A DNA stretch of 64,000 bases. It comes from Aureimonas ureilytica (lineage in GTDB: Bacteria > Pseudomonadota > Alphaproteobacteria > Rhizobiales > Rhizobiaceae). How positions within the stretch are numbered: the first letter of the stretch is position 1; each line of letters opens with the position of its first letter. Both the position numbers and the translations under genes were made by a program. The stretch spans positions 124,001 through 188,000 of the forward strand of contig NZ_LDQA01000022.1 in NCBI RefSeq assembly GCF_001475935.1, read 5' to 3'. Of the stretch, positions 7,269 through 15,933 are shown piece by piece. Under the pieces are notes generated by a model, which saw only the letters and a list, made by a program, of their open reading frames with translations, did no database searches and had not been told where the DNA came from.

Positions 7269-9248
7269 TCAGGGGGCGATGGCGGAACGGGTCGATCCGC
7301 CGGCGGCATCGGCGGTCGCCTGATGGAGGATATGGCGCAGCGCATGAAGCGCAAGCGCTGCATCGGGTGCGTCCAGGTCACGGCTGGCCGAAACCCAATC
7401 GGTCGGTGTGAGGGCTGGCGTCGTGGAGTGGCGAAAGAAGTGCCCGACGCCCGAGCGCAGCGTTGCGATATCGGCTCGGCACCGGGCGATCGACCGGTCG
7501 AACTCCTCCGCGTCCGGCTCTTGAGCATCCGCGCTTCGAGGCATGTCGGCGGTGCTGGCGAGGCGATGGGCCCAGTAGGCAAGCGCGGCCAGCCGCAGAA
7601 GGCCAAGGCGCACGAGCTTGCGCCGGGGCGCGGAAATCCAGCCGCTTTCGAGCGGGCGCGCGATGGTCACGATCTCGGTATGACGCCGGTCGAGCGCGCG
7701 TGTCACGGCTAGAACCTTCCATGATGAGGCATTGCCCCGCCGATTTTCGAGAATCGTCTCCAGAAGGCGATCGAGTTCGGCGAGGAAACTGTCGACGCCG
7801 CGCCGCGAAATATTCTCCGTGCGCGTCGGGAAGACGAAAAAGGACACGAGCATTCCCGCCAGCGCGCCGACCAGCGTTTCCTTGAGGCGCAGGACGAGAA
7901 GGTCGGGCGAGAAGCTGCCGAGAAGCCCGTAAACCAAAGACAGCGCCACGGTGACGAAGAAGGTCAGCGCGCCGTAGGAGACCTGGACGAAATAGAAGGC
8001 CAGAAACACGCAGAGCACGATGAGGCCGAGCGGCAGGGCGAAGCTCCCATGCAGGAGCGTCGCCACCAGAATGCCGACGACGATTCCCACCCCCGTGCCG
8101 ATCGCCCGATCGACGCTGCGCAGAAGCGCGTCGCCGCGCGACTGCGTGTTGACGAACACCAGAAAGGCCGTGAGGACAGCCCAGAACCAGCGCTGTTCCG
8201 AAACCCAGAGCCCGCCCGCCATGGCGAGGGCGCAGGCGAGCGTCACCTGGAGCGCCAAGCGAAAGGAGGGCTGGCGGTGCCATGGAACGGGTGTCTGCGC
8301 CGCGCTCGGCAGCGCAAGCCCCGGTCCTTCGAGCTGGTGCTCATCGAGCCCGTCCGCCGAGCGCCGGAGCTGGAGCCGCGCCTTGGCCAGTCGGTCCAGC
8401 GTGCCGGCCAGACGGCTTTCATAGGATGACGCGTCCGCCTCCGTGTCGAGGGCCGCTGCGAGCGTCGTTTCGGTCGCCAGATGCAGGTCGAAGAGCTTGA
8501 TGGCAAGGACGGCGGCCGGCGTCTGGCGCTCGGCGCCGCTGGCGTCGTCGGGCAGGAGTCCTTCCGCGATGGCGATGGCGCTTCTGACCTGGCCTTCCGC
8601 CGCGATGGCGGCGCGGCGGGCCTCCTCCGGCCAGCCGGCGCGCTTGCCCGCGCGGATGCGCGAGACCAGCGTTCCGATGCGCTCTTCCACGGCCCGCAGC
8701 GTCTGGGCGAAATCGAAGGCGGGCCGATCCGGCAGCAGGATCTCCCGCACCAGATGCGCCACGCCGCCGCAAAGCAAAAGGGCGAGAGCGATCGTCGGCA
8801 GATCGGAAACGGCGGCGTGGAAATAGATGCCGACGAAGCAGGCCATGAAGGCGAACATGCCCGCCGCATTCCAGCGCAGCCCCCATTTGCGGGCATAGAC
8901 CGCCGCGAAGGTCACGAGGAGAAAGAAGCCGTCCAGAAGGCCGGAGCGTTGACCGACAAGAGCAATGGGCACCAGCACTCCGAGACCGGCTACAGCGCAC
9001 AGAACGCGGGTCCGGGCGCGTCCGACGGCGCTGCGATCCTTGATCGCAATGGCATTCTGCAACGCCAGAATGAGACCGATCGCGAAGCTGATGACGGGCA
9101 ATGGCAGAACGAGATTCAGCAACGTCAGCGACAGGCCGACGAAGACGAGCGTCAGCGTCACGCGGCCGGCCATACGAAGGCGCACCAGGCCGGGATCGGT
9201 GCCGGCCAGCCAGCCATGGAGACGTTCGAGAAAGGCGCTGCGCGGCAT
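7269..9248 (-). CDS. FUSC family membrane protein (aromatic acid exporter type)
   Basis: 659-residue inner-membrane protein of the FUSC/YccS/AaeB group. Two copies of a membrane module are visible, about residues 25-170 and 335-470, each with five to six hydrophobic helices and followed by a cytosolic helical domain. The second module contains the FUSC-typical stretch WFWAVLTAFLVFVNTQSRGD. Related proteins export aromatic carboxylic acids or fusaric acid. ATG 9248 is preferred over the TTG six codons upstream because GGATGGAG precedes it by 4 bases. No membrane-fusion partner gene is adjacent, so the substrate is unknown. Confidence 0.85.
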   Translation of the reverse strand: MPRSAFLERLHGWLAGTDPGLVRLRMAGRVTLTLVFVGLSLTLLNLVLPLPVISFAIGLILALQNAIAIKDRSAVGRARTRVLCAVAGLGVLVPIALVGQRSGLLDGFFLLVTFAAVYARKWGLRWNAAGMFAFMACFVGIYFHAAVSDLPTIALALLLCGGVAHLVREILLPDRPAFDFAQTLRAVEERIGTLVSRIRAGKRAGWPEEARRAAIAAEGQVRSAIAIAEGLLPDDASGAERQTPAAVLAIKLFDLHLATETTLAAALDTEADASSYESRLAGTLDRLAKARLQLRRSADGLDEHQLEGPGLALPSAAQTPVPWHRQPSFRLALQVTLACALAMAGGLWVSEQRWFWAVLTAFLVFVNTQSRGDALLRSVDRAIGTGVGIVVGILVATLLHGSFALPLGLIVLCVFLAFYFVQVSYGALTFFVTVALSLVYGLLGSFSPDLLVLRLKETLVGALAGMLVSFFVFPTRTENISRRGVDSFLAELDRLLETILENRRGNASSWKVLAVTRALDRRHTEIVTIARPLESGWISAPRRKLVRLGLLRLAALAYWAHRLASTADMPRSADAQEPDAEEFDRSIARCRADIATLRSGVGHFFRHSTTPALTPTDWVSASRDLDAPDAALALHALRHILHQATADAAGGSTRSAIAP

Positions 9249-9593
9249 GGGGCTCCATCCAGACAAGTCTCATGGATTGGAGCGCGGAACGAAAAGCGTC
9301 AACTCGCTTCGACAAGCAAATGGGCGCGGGGCGTCGCGACAGGTCTGGCTGAAAGCGCCGGCTGGAGTCAGCACATGTCAGGAAATCAAAGTAAAACTTA
9401 CGATCACCTTCACCAAGTGATGGGCGGGCGAGTCCGGATCGAAGTCACCGCGTCGCATTTCGTTCGTGCACAAGAAAAAGCGCACGGCACATCTGGAAGA
9501 GTGTCGTGGCCGACCATTTACCTAGACCATGGTGCCTCGTCCGAGGCCCGCCTTTCGTGAGCGCGATGCGCCACCCGAGTTTGGAGTGAAGAT
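9249..9593. other. Divergent intergenic region, FUSC gene / membrane protein gene
   Basis: 345 bases between two divergently transcribed genes. It must hold both promoters. No gene, hairpin terminator or repeat is convincing. Confidence 0.4.
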
Positions 9594-10502
9594 ATGGTCG
9601 ATATTGTGGATCGCGGCGCTGTCGCGGGCGTGGGAATTCGTCGCATCTCGTGGGGCGCCATCATCGCCGGCACGATTCTGACGCTCGTCGTCCAGATCAT
9701 GCTGGCCCTTCTGGGATTGGGCATCGGCCTTGCATCGATCGACCCGATGTCCGGCGATACGCCTTCGCTTGCCTCCTTCTCGTCGGTCGGTGGCATCTGG
9801 ACCGCGCTGACTGTCCTGATCGCGACCTTCGTCGGGGGCTACGCGGCTGCGCGCTTTGCCGGTTCCACTATGCGCCGCGACGCGGCCCTGCACGGCATCA
9901 CGACCTGGGCGACCTCGACGCTGGTGATCGTGTATCTCCTGACGAGCGGCGCATCCGCACTGATCTCCAACACGTTCGGCGCGCTCGGCTCCACGATCTC
10001 CTCCATCGGTCAGGCCGCTGGGGCGGTTGTTCCCAATTCGCTGGACTCGCTGCCGCCGCAGCTTCGCCAGCAGGCGCAGCAGCTTCTGGCGCGCGGCCAG
10101 CAGCAGGCCAATCAGGCCGCCGATCAGGTGCAGAACGAGGCCAATCAGGCCGCGCAGAACGCTCGTCAGGCCGCCGGCACGCAGGATCTGGGCGCGGCTG
10201 TCACGGAAATCTTCAAGGGTCTTGGCCGCGACGCGACGCCTGAGCAGCGCCAGAGCGCCATCAACGCCATCTCCTCGCAGGCTGGCATCAGTACACAGGA
10301 AGCCGAGCAGCGCCTGAACCAGTTCCAAGGCCAGTATGACCAGGCCGTCGCGCAAGCTCGCGAAGCCGCGACCAAGGCTGCCGAAACCGCTTCTACAAGC
10401 GCTTTCGTGGCTTTCGTCGGCCTTCTGCTCGGCCTCATCGTCGGTGCTGTGGGCGGCGCGGTCGGCCGCACCGATCGTCTGGCCGGCTACTATCGCGACT
10501 GA
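9594..10502 (+). CDS. Membrane protein with Gln/Ala-rich periplasmic or cytosolic domain
   Basis: 302 residues. The N-terminus GIRRISWGAIIAGTILTL starts a block of three hydrophobic helices (to about residue 130). Then comes a long polar helical segment (about 145-260) dense in Gln, Ala and Asn (for example QQAQQLLARGQQQANQAAD), then a glycine-rich C-terminal membrane helix, AFVGLLLGLIVGAVGGAVG. The layout matches alphaproteobacterial proteins sometimes labelled PhnA-like or YrzE-like, with no known function. GGAG 9 bases upstream of ATG 9594 supports the start. The helical segment may be a coiled coil. A strong terminator follows. Confidence 0.75.
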   Translation: MVDIVDRGAVAGVGIRRISWGAIIAGTILTLVVQIMLALLGLGIGLASIDPMSGDTPSLASFSSVGGIWTALTVLIATFVGGYAAARFAGSTMRRDAALHGITTWATSTLVIVYLLTSGASALISNTFGALGSTISSIGQAAGAVVPNSLDSLPPQLRQQAQQLLARGQQQANQAADQVQNEANQAAQNARQAAGTQDLGAAVTEIFKGLGRDATPEQRQSAINAISSQAGISTQEAEQRLNQFQGQYDQAVAQAREAATKAAETASTSAFVAFVGLLLGLIVGAVGGAVGRTDRLAGYYRD

Positions 10503-10527
10503 GCGCGCGGCGTTTGCTCACAAAGGA

Positions 10528-10554
10528 AAGGCGGGCTTCGGCCCGCCTTTTTTG
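10528..10554 (+). terminator. Rho-independent terminator
   Basis: AAGGCGGGC (10528-10536), TTCG loop, GCCCGCCTT (10541-10549), then a T-run. It lies 25 bases after the membrane protein gene. Confidence 0.92.
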
Positions 10555-10605
10555 TTGGCTCGAATAATCGGTGACGGGGCGGTCGGTGCATGCCCTTTCG
10601 CCCGA

Positions 10606-10902
10606 TCAGAAATAGTTCAGGAAATAAAGGCTTCCGGCCAGAACAAGCCCAATGGCGGCAGAGGACCAGAGAGCCGGCGCCATGCCGCCGGATCTGGAAG
10701 TTCTGCGCTGCGCCTCGATTTCTTCCAGCCGGCTTGCAACGCGACCCTGCGCCATGAGGCGGATGTCCGCGCCTTGAATGGGGGCGCGTCGAGGCGTCGT
10801 CGCCTCGCGCGGGCGGGGCACGGAATAGGCCGGAAGGTCTTGTCCGCTTGCCACGGTCGGATCGCAGCCGAATCCTGTTGGGAACATCATCTGCCCACGC
10901 AT
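10606..10902 (-). CDS. Small hypothetical protein with C-terminal membrane anchor
   Basis: 98 residues, not assigned to a family. The first 65 residues are polar, with Pro/Arg-rich stretches and a short helical segment around VASRLEEIEAQRR. The last 25 residues, from ALWSSAAIGLVLAGSLYFLN, form one hydrophobic helix ending at the C-terminus, so it looks like a tail-anchored inner-membrane protein. GGAGGGG sits 8-14 bases upstream of ATG 10902, which supports expression. It converges with the Gln-rich membrane protein gene. Confidence 0.65.
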   Translation of the reverse strand: MRGQMMFPTGFGCDPTVASGQDLPAYSVPRPREATTPRRAPIQGADIRLMAQGRVASRLEEIEAQRRTSRSGGMAPALWSSAAIGLVLAGSLYFLNYF

Positions 10903-11101
10903 CGCTTCGCCCCTCCATGATCACAAGTCTTAACGCGGGAGCGAGTCATGAGGTTGCAGGGGCGGCCTCGGGAGCGTTGGAAAAATTCAAACGATTTTAA
11001 TGTGTTGGGCCGTGAGCGAACGGCTTTACGCTGCGAAAGACCTCGTTAATACGGGACCGGGGCCGCCGAGAAGCGAGCGGCTGGCGAGGATTGAGGAAAC
11101 C

Positions 11102-12013
11102 ATGCTGAGAACCGAAACCGTCCGCAAGATCTTGTCCTGGTACGAGGGCGAGACGCCGGGACTGAAGTCCAACCTGTCGCGCCTTCTCATGCATGGGCGT
11201 CTGGCGGGCACGGGGCGGTTGGTGATCCTGCCCGTGGATCAGGGCTTCGAACACGGTCCGGCGCGGTCCTTCGCGCCCAATCCGGCCGCGTACGATCCCC
11301 ACTATCTCTATGAGCTGGCGATCGAGTCGGGCGTTTCGGGCTATGCCGCCCCGCTCGGTCTTCTGGAGCAGGGCGCCGACACGTTCGCCGGCGAGGTTCC
11401 GCTGATCCTGAAGCTCAACAGCGGCAACTCGCTCGTCAATGCCCAGGATCAGGCGCTGACGGGCACGGTGGAAGATGCCCTGCGCCTTGGCTGCGTCGGC
11501 GTCGGCTTCACGATCTATCCCGGTGCCGAAGCGTCCTACGGCATGATGGAGGAGCTTCGCGAGATCACGCTGCAGGCCAAATCGCGCGGTTTGATGACGG
11601 TGGTCTGGTCCTATCCGCGCGGCGGCAAGGTGACCAAGGCCGGCGAAACGGGCGTCGATATCATCGCCTATGCCGCGCATATGGCCGCGCTGCTGGGAGC
11701 CACCATCATCAAGGTCAAGCTGCCCTCCGATCACGTCGACCTCGCCGAGGCAAAGTCCACCTACGAAAAGAACGCCATTCCCGTCACAACGGGGGCCGAT
11801 CGCGTGCGTCACATCATGCAGGCGTCCTTCGCGGGCAAGCGCATCGTGGTCTTCTCGGGCGGTGCTGCGAAGAACACCGAAGAATTGCTCGATGAAGTCC
11901 GTGCCATCCGCGACGGCGGCGGCAATGGCTCGATCATCGGTCGCAACTCCTTCCAGCGCTCGCGCGAGGATGCGCTGAAGCTTCTGGCCGAAGTGATGGA
12001 TCTCTATGCCTGA
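11102..12013 (+). CDS. fbaB: Class I fructose-bisphosphate aldolase (DhnA/FbaB type)
   Basis: 303-residue aldolase of the archaeal-type class I family. It cleaves fructose 1,6-bisphosphate to DHAP and glyceraldehyde 3-phosphate through a Schiff base without metal. Visible signatures include ILPVDQGFEHGP near the N-terminus, the strand GATIIKVKLPSD with the probable Schiff-base lysine, and the phosphate-binding end VVFSGGAAKN plus GGNGSIIGRNSFQRS. ATG 11102 follows GAGGAAACC; the open frame from 11000 is rejected. It is probably a single transcription unit, since a strong terminator follows 47 bases after the stop. Confidence 0.92.
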   Translation: MLRTETVRKILSWYEGETPGLKSNLSRLLMHGRLAGTGRLVILPVDQGFEHGPARSFAPNPAAYDPHYLYELAIESGVSGYAAPLGLLEQGADTFAGEVPLILKLNSGNSLVNAQDQALTGTVEDALRLGCVGVGFTIYPGAEASYGMMEELREITLQAKSRGLMTVVWSYPRGGKVTKAGETGVDIIAYAAHMAALLGATIIKVKLPSDHVDLAEAKSTYEKNAIPVTTGADRVRHIMQASFAGKRIVVFSGGAAKNTEELLDEVRAIRDGGGNGSIIGRNSFQRSREDALKLLAEVMDLYA

Positions 12014-12060
12014 CGGATCCCCGCGTCGGCTTGTGTCGAGCCGATCGGATCGTTACCTGA

Positions 12061-12096
12061 AGGGGCAGGGGGACTTTTCGTCCCTCTGCCCTTTTT
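12061..12096 (+). terminator. Rho-independent terminator after aldolase gene
   Basis: A 14-bp stem (12061-12074 with 12080-12093, two G-U pairs), loop TTTTC, then a T-run. It separates the aldolase gene from zur. Confidence 0.9.
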
Positions 12097-12156
12097 CCGT
12101 TCGAGGCCAAGGTCTTCCGCTTTCGATCCCTCGACATCGATGGAGCCCGTCGCGGC

Positions 12157-12579
12157 ATGAAAGACGAACTCCGCCTGACCCGCAACGAAACGCTCGTCCT
12201 GTCCGTCCTGCGGGACGAGAGCGGGCCGCACACGGCCTATCAAATTCTCGATCGTCTGCGCGGCGATGGCTTGAAGGCGCCCTTGCAGGTCTACCGCGCG
12301 CTGCGCTCCCTGTCCGAGCGCCATCTCGTGCACCGGCTCGAAAGCCTCAATGCCTTCGTTGCCTGCAACCATCACCACGGCGACCACCACCACGCGACGA
12401 TCTTTTCCATCTGCCAGACCTGCGGCCAAGTCAGCGAGGCGACGGACGCCACCCTCGACGCGGCGCTGGCGGCGCTGGCGCAGCGGCAAGGGTTCAAGCT
12501 GGAAAATGCGGCGGTCGAGATCCGTGGCCTATGCTCCGCCTGTGCGTCAGCCACGCATTCTAGCCCAGACGAGGCTTGA
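12157..12579 (+). CDS. zur: Fur-family transcriptional regulator, Zur type
   Basis: 140-residue metalloregulator that senses zinc and represses zinc uptake genes when zinc is plentiful. The N-terminal winged helix ends in KAPLQVYRALRSL, the DNA-recognition helix region typical of Zur. The regulatory half has a histidine-rich stretch CNHHHGDHHHATIF and two Cys pairs (CQTC and CSAC) forming the structural zinc site. The CQTCGQ signature and the recognition helix favour Zur over Fur or PerR. In many relatives zur is next to znuABC, but those genes are not here. Confidence 0.88.
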   Translation: MKDELRLTRNETLVLSVLRDESGPHTAYQILDRLRGDGLKAPLQVYRALRSLSERHLVHRLESLNAFVACNHHHGDHHHATIFSICQTCGQVSEATDATLDAALAALAQRQGFKLENAAVEIRGLCSACASATHSSPDEA

Positions 12580-13071
12580 TTCTTTCGCCAAAGATGGCGA
12601 CAAAGTGGTGAGGGGAAGGCAGACTTGGGCTGCGCCGAAAGCGGCAAGGCTACGGCGACTCAGAAAAAAGAGTTCGTCCCCGTTTTCCCCGCAATACCCA
12701 CTCCGCTCGGCAGGCGGCGTATTTCAGCCCCGCGTCAGCCTTCAACTCTTCATTACGTTCGATCGAAAGCGTGATCTGAGCGGCATGGGGAAGGAAACCC
12801 CTTTTGCGTCAGTTGTTTGGCGGTGATGGGGCAATTCGCGCAGTTAAACGAACCTTAAGATTGTCGGTTTAAATCTCCATTCGAACGCTGCTGGCGGATC
12901 ATCAGGCTGTTGCCGGGTGGCCACACAGCGGTCGGTATCGAAAATGGTGCCATTGTTCAGGCACGGTGTCGAACCATAAATCGTCCCAAGCCCGAACGAT
13001 CGGGTCTGAGCTTCCGAGCCGAAAGGTTTGGCAGCACTAAACGTCGCCAAGGCGACAGTGGAGTATCGAAC
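12580..13071 (+). promoter_or_regulatory. Long leader/promoter region of the outer membrane protein gene
   Basis: 492 bases with no convincing gene. Open frames here are extensions of neighbouring frames. The A/T-richer stretch around 12835-12895 is a likely promoter area. If transcription starts there, the outer membrane protein mRNA has an untranslated leader of 150 bases or more, with small potential hairpins such as 13000-13013. GGAG lies 7-10 bases before the ATG at 13072. Confidence 0.4.
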
Positions 13072-13860
13072 ATGAATCGCTTTGCCCTTCTTCTCGCTTC
13101 GACCGCTTTCGTGACGCCGGCTCTGGCCGCTGACGTCGTGTACGAAGAGCCCGCGGCGCCGGTCGTCGCTCTGGCTCCTGCGTATTCCTGGACCGGCTTC
13201 TACGTCGGTGGCCAGGCCGGTGTTGCGTTCAACCGCGACGCGGGCGACGTCCGCTACAACCCAGGCACGGGCACGTTCACGACGACCCAGTTCTCGGGTA
13301 ACTCGCGCGACAGCAACGACGCAGCCTTCATCGGCGGCGTGCACATCGGCTACGACTACCAGATCAACAACTTCCTGGTTGGTGCCGTCGCCGACATCAA
13401 CTACATCGACGCGAAGTCGAACTCGACCTACAACATCACTTCGGCTCCGGGCGTCGTCGACACCTTCGGCCTGTCGAACGACATCAACTTCGTCGGCACC
13501 GTTCGCGCCAAGCTCGGCGTGACCGCTGACCGCTTCGCCGTGTACGCCACGGGCGGTCTGGCTTACGCCGACACCGAGACCAAGTACTTCGCTCCGGGCA
13601 CGCTCCGCGCGACGAACGGCTTCATCCCGACCGTCAACTCGAACTCGGACGACGTCGGCTACGCCGTCGGCGCCGGTGTCGACTACCTCGTCACGCCGAA
13701 CTTCTCGCTCGGCCTCGAGTACCTCTACACCGACCTCGGCAAGACCGACACGAAGATCACCTACACGAACGGCGTCACGCAGACCTCGTTCAACGCTGAC
13801 TCCTCGTCCAACCTCGACTTCCACACGGTCTGGGCCAAGGCTTCGTTCCGCTTCAACTAA
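13072..13860 (+). CDS. Outer membrane beta-barrel protein (Omp25/Omp31-like porin family)
   Basis: 262-residue outer membrane protein with a Sec signal peptide cleaved after ALAAD (about residue 20). A short linker leads to SWTGFYVGGQAG, the hallmark first strand of the Omp25/31-like small barrels. Further strands include VHIGYDYQINNFLVG, FAVYATGGLAYADTE and FSLGLEYLYTDLG. Codon use is strongly biased to C-ending codons, as in highly expressed genes. The C-terminus is ASFRFN, so the usual terminal aromatic residue is followed by Asn. It may serve as a structural porin linking the membrane to peptidoglycan; exact function is inferred. A strong terminator follows. Confidence 0.9.
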   Translation: MNRFALLLASTAFVTPALAADVVYEEPAAPVVALAPAYSWTGFYVGGQAGVAFNRDAGDVRYNPGTGTFTTTQFSGNSRDSNDAAFIGGVHIGYDYQINNFLVGAVADINYIDAKSNSTYNITSAPGVVDTFGLSNDINFVGTVRAKLGVTADRFAVYATGGLAYADTETKYFAPGTLRATNGFIPTVNSNSDDVGYAVGAGVDYLVTPNFSLGLEYLYTDLGKTDTKITYTNGVTQTSFNADSSSNLDFHTVWAKASFRFN

Positions 13861-13902
13861 GATTGGTCGATCAGCCTTTTCGGAGGCTGGTCTTCTTTTC
13901 AG

Positions 13903-13934
13903 CCCGCCGCGATTTTGGTCGCGGCGGGTTTTTT
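13903..13934 (+). terminator. Rho-independent terminator of the outer membrane protein gene
   Basis: A 10-bp stem (13903-13912 with 13919-13928), 6-base loop and six T residues. Confidence 0.92.
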
Positions 13935-13955
13935 GCGTTCTGTGGACGATGGACA

Positions 13956-13993
13956 TGAAAAAGGGCCGCGCGGTGACCACCGCGCGGCCCTTT
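13956..13993 (-). terminator. Terminator of the PfkB kinase gene
   Basis: A 14-bp perfect GC-rich stem (13961-13974 with 13979-13992) with a run of A on the plus strand side, i.e. a T-run when read on the minus strand. It lies 21 bases past the kinase stop codon. Confidence 0.88.
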
Positions 13994-14013
13994 CCAGGCT
14001 TAAGAACTTGTCA

Positions 14014-14967
14014 TCAATCGAGGGGCGGAAGGTCCAGATCGGCCCGGCGCGGCAGGTCGGCACCCCGGCGCGAGCAGGTGATGGCAGCGGCGCGTACCGC
14101 AAAACCCAGAAGTCCGGTCAGGGCATCTTCGCCCAGCGATCCCGCGGCCTCGGCGCTCAGATTGCCGCCTTCCTTGAGCCCGGCCAGCAAAGCCGCCTGG
14201 AACGTATCGCCCGCGGCCACCGTGTCGGCGACCGCGACGGACCGGCCCGGCACCCGGACGGTCACCCCCGAGCGGTTGGCGGCTATCGCTCCATGCTCGC
14301 CGAGCGTCACCACCGCGAGCGAGGCGCCTGATGACAGCCAGTCCGCCAGAACCGTCTCGACCGCGCGGCCGGGATAGACTTGCTCCAGATCCTCCTCGCT
14401 GGCTTTGACCAGCGCGGAAAGCGGCACCGTCGCGCCGATGCGCGAGCGCCAGATGTCGAGATCGGGCTCAATGCTGGCTCGGATATTTGGATCGTAGGAG
14501 ATGAAGCGGCGCGCGTGCTCCTGCGCCGCGAGCCGGGCGAGGGCGCTGGCGGTCGGCTCCGTTACCGTCGAGTAGGAGGCGAGGTGGATCGCCTCGATTT
14601 CATTCGGCAGCGAGGTCGGGACTTCCGTCGGCTCGATGGAGCGGTCGGCCGTGCCTTCGATGTAGAAGTCGTAGCGCGGCGTCCCGGCGCTCGACAACGA
14701 GACCATGGCGAGCGTCGTGTTGCGATCGGTGTCGATCAGAAAGTCTTGGGCAATTCCTTCGCGCTGCATGAAGGCGCGGATGCGTCGGCCGAACGGATCG
14801 CCCGAGACCTTGGTGAAATAGCCGGTCGAATGGCCGAGGCGCGCCAGACCGAGGGCGACGTTCAAGGGCGATCCTCCGATCCGGCCATTCAGCGAGATCG
14901 ACGCCACATCGGCTTCATCGCCGCCGGCAAACACATCGAACAAGGCATCGCCGCAGCTTAGAAACAT
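14014..14967 (-). CDS. PfkB-family carbohydrate kinase (fructokinase-like)
   Basis: 317-residue ribokinase-fold sugar kinase. The N-terminal substrate signature GGSPLNVALGLARLG and the C-terminal anion-hole/catalytic signature DTVAAGDTFQAALLAGL, containing the catalytic Asp, are both intact. SYDPNIR is typical of fructokinases in this family. It should phosphorylate a hexose such as fructose using ATP in the cytoplasm. ATG 14967 follows GGGGAAG. It appears monocistronic between a terminator and the DUF3750 gene. Substrate choice among fructose and related sugars cannot be fixed from sequence. Confidence 0.85.
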   Translation of the reverse strand: MFLSCGDALFDVFAGGDEADVASISLNGRIGGSPLNVALGLARLGHSTGYFTKVSGDPFGRRIRAFMQREGIAQDFLIDTDRNTTLAMVSLSSAGTPRYDFYIEGTADRSIEPTEVPTSLPNEIEAIHLASYSTVTEPTASALARLAAQEHARRFISYDPNIRASIEPDLDIWRSRIGATVPLSALVKASEEDLEQVYPGRAVETVLADWLSSGASLAVVTLGEHGAIAANRSGVTVRVPGRSVAVADTVAAGDTFQAALLAGLKEGGNLSAEAAGSLGEDALTGLLGFAVRAAAITCSRRGADLPRRADLDLPPLD

Positions 14968-15053
14968 CCGCTTCCCCCAAATCTGGCTGGTCGCCTGTTC
15001 GCTATCAAACTTGCGCCGATCTGCAAATGGACCGGTGCCCTGCCTGAGACGTG

Positions 15054-15806
15054 TCAGGCGATGCGCGGTGCGAAGCCGAACGCGCCGAAGGCGGGGATCT
15101 TGATCTGCCAGCGGAAAGGATCGATGCCTGCGACGAGGCCGAGCAGATTGACTTCGAAGCCGCTCTGCATCCCGATGGACAGGCCGGCATAACCGAACAG
15201 CGAGACGCTGAACTGCCGCGCCTCCCGGTCGAGCCGGACGAGGCGCCCATCGGTCGGGTAGTCGCGCCCGACGGCGGCCGGCGGCAGGACCGCGCCGAGC
15301 GCCGGAACCTCCCGCAGGACATGAGCCACGAAGCTGTTGCTGTTCGGTCCGGGAAAGATGCGATAGCCGCCGCGCGCGGCGAAGGGGTAGGATTGAATGG
15401 CGCGTGCGATATCAGGCAGGGCCGCTTCCGCCGCTCGGCCATGCAGCGCCGCGACGACGCGCGGCTCGTTGGAATACCAGCGCCCGTCCGCCGCATAGCC
15501 GTTGTGACGGATCGGCATCCCCCAGCCGACCTTGTCGTAGCGCTCGTATCGCTGCGCACCAGGGGCCTTGGTGACGATCCACGAGTGTTCCGACAGCGCG
15601 CCCTTGAGGCCGCCAGTGCGCGCCGCCAGAATATAGACCGCTGCGTCCTTATCCTCGCCGGCAAGCGGCAGAAGTGACGCGGAACTCCAATCCGCCTTGC
15701 TCCAACTCGTGGGATGTTGGCCCATCCACCAAAGCCCGGTCGCCAGCGCGGCCGGCAGGAGATAGATCAGCACGAAGGCCAGAAGAAGCGGTCTGATAAT
15801 CAGCAT
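15054..15806 (-). CDS. DUF3750 domain-containing protein
   Basis: 250 residues with one N-terminal hydrophobic helix (LLLAFVLIYLLPAALATGLW) anchoring it in the inner membrane and a soluble C-terminal region. The core contains motifs GGLKGALSEHSWIV and RIFPGPNSNSFVAHVLREV. These match DUF3750, whose pattern (conserved His, then Asn-Ser-Asn) suggests a permuted NlpC/P60-like fold. ATG 15806 is the most upstream start that leaves the membrane helix at the N-terminus; the frame is open to 15950 without support. It is divergent from the asparaginase gene. The function is unknown. Confidence 0.75.
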   Translation of the reverse strand: MLIIRPLLLAFVLIYLLPAALATGLWWMGQHPTSWSKADWSSASLLPLAGEDKDAAVYILAARTGGLKGALSEHSWIVTKAPGAQRYERYDKVGWGMPIRHNGYAADGRWYSNEPRVVAALHGRAAEAALPDIARAIQSYPFAARGGYRIFPGPNSNSFVAHVLREVPALGAVLPPAAVGRDYPTDGRLVRLDREARQFSVSLFGYAGLSIGMQSGFEVNLLGLVAGIDPFRWQIKIPAFGAFGFAPRIA

Positions 15807-15933
15807 GGTTCGGCCGGTTTGACAGAGCGTGATAGGCAGGTTCGCTTCGTCAGATGGGGACGAGGCGAGCGAACGAACATGCCATGCGACGCTGAGGGCC
15901 GCCATGCCCCGCCGAGACCGGAAAGGACAGGAC

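Noticed and set aside
12580..12830. Frame continuing past zur toward the outer membrane protein gene
   Set aside because: It is a frame-shifted shadow of zur running into non-coding sequence, with no homology-like motif.
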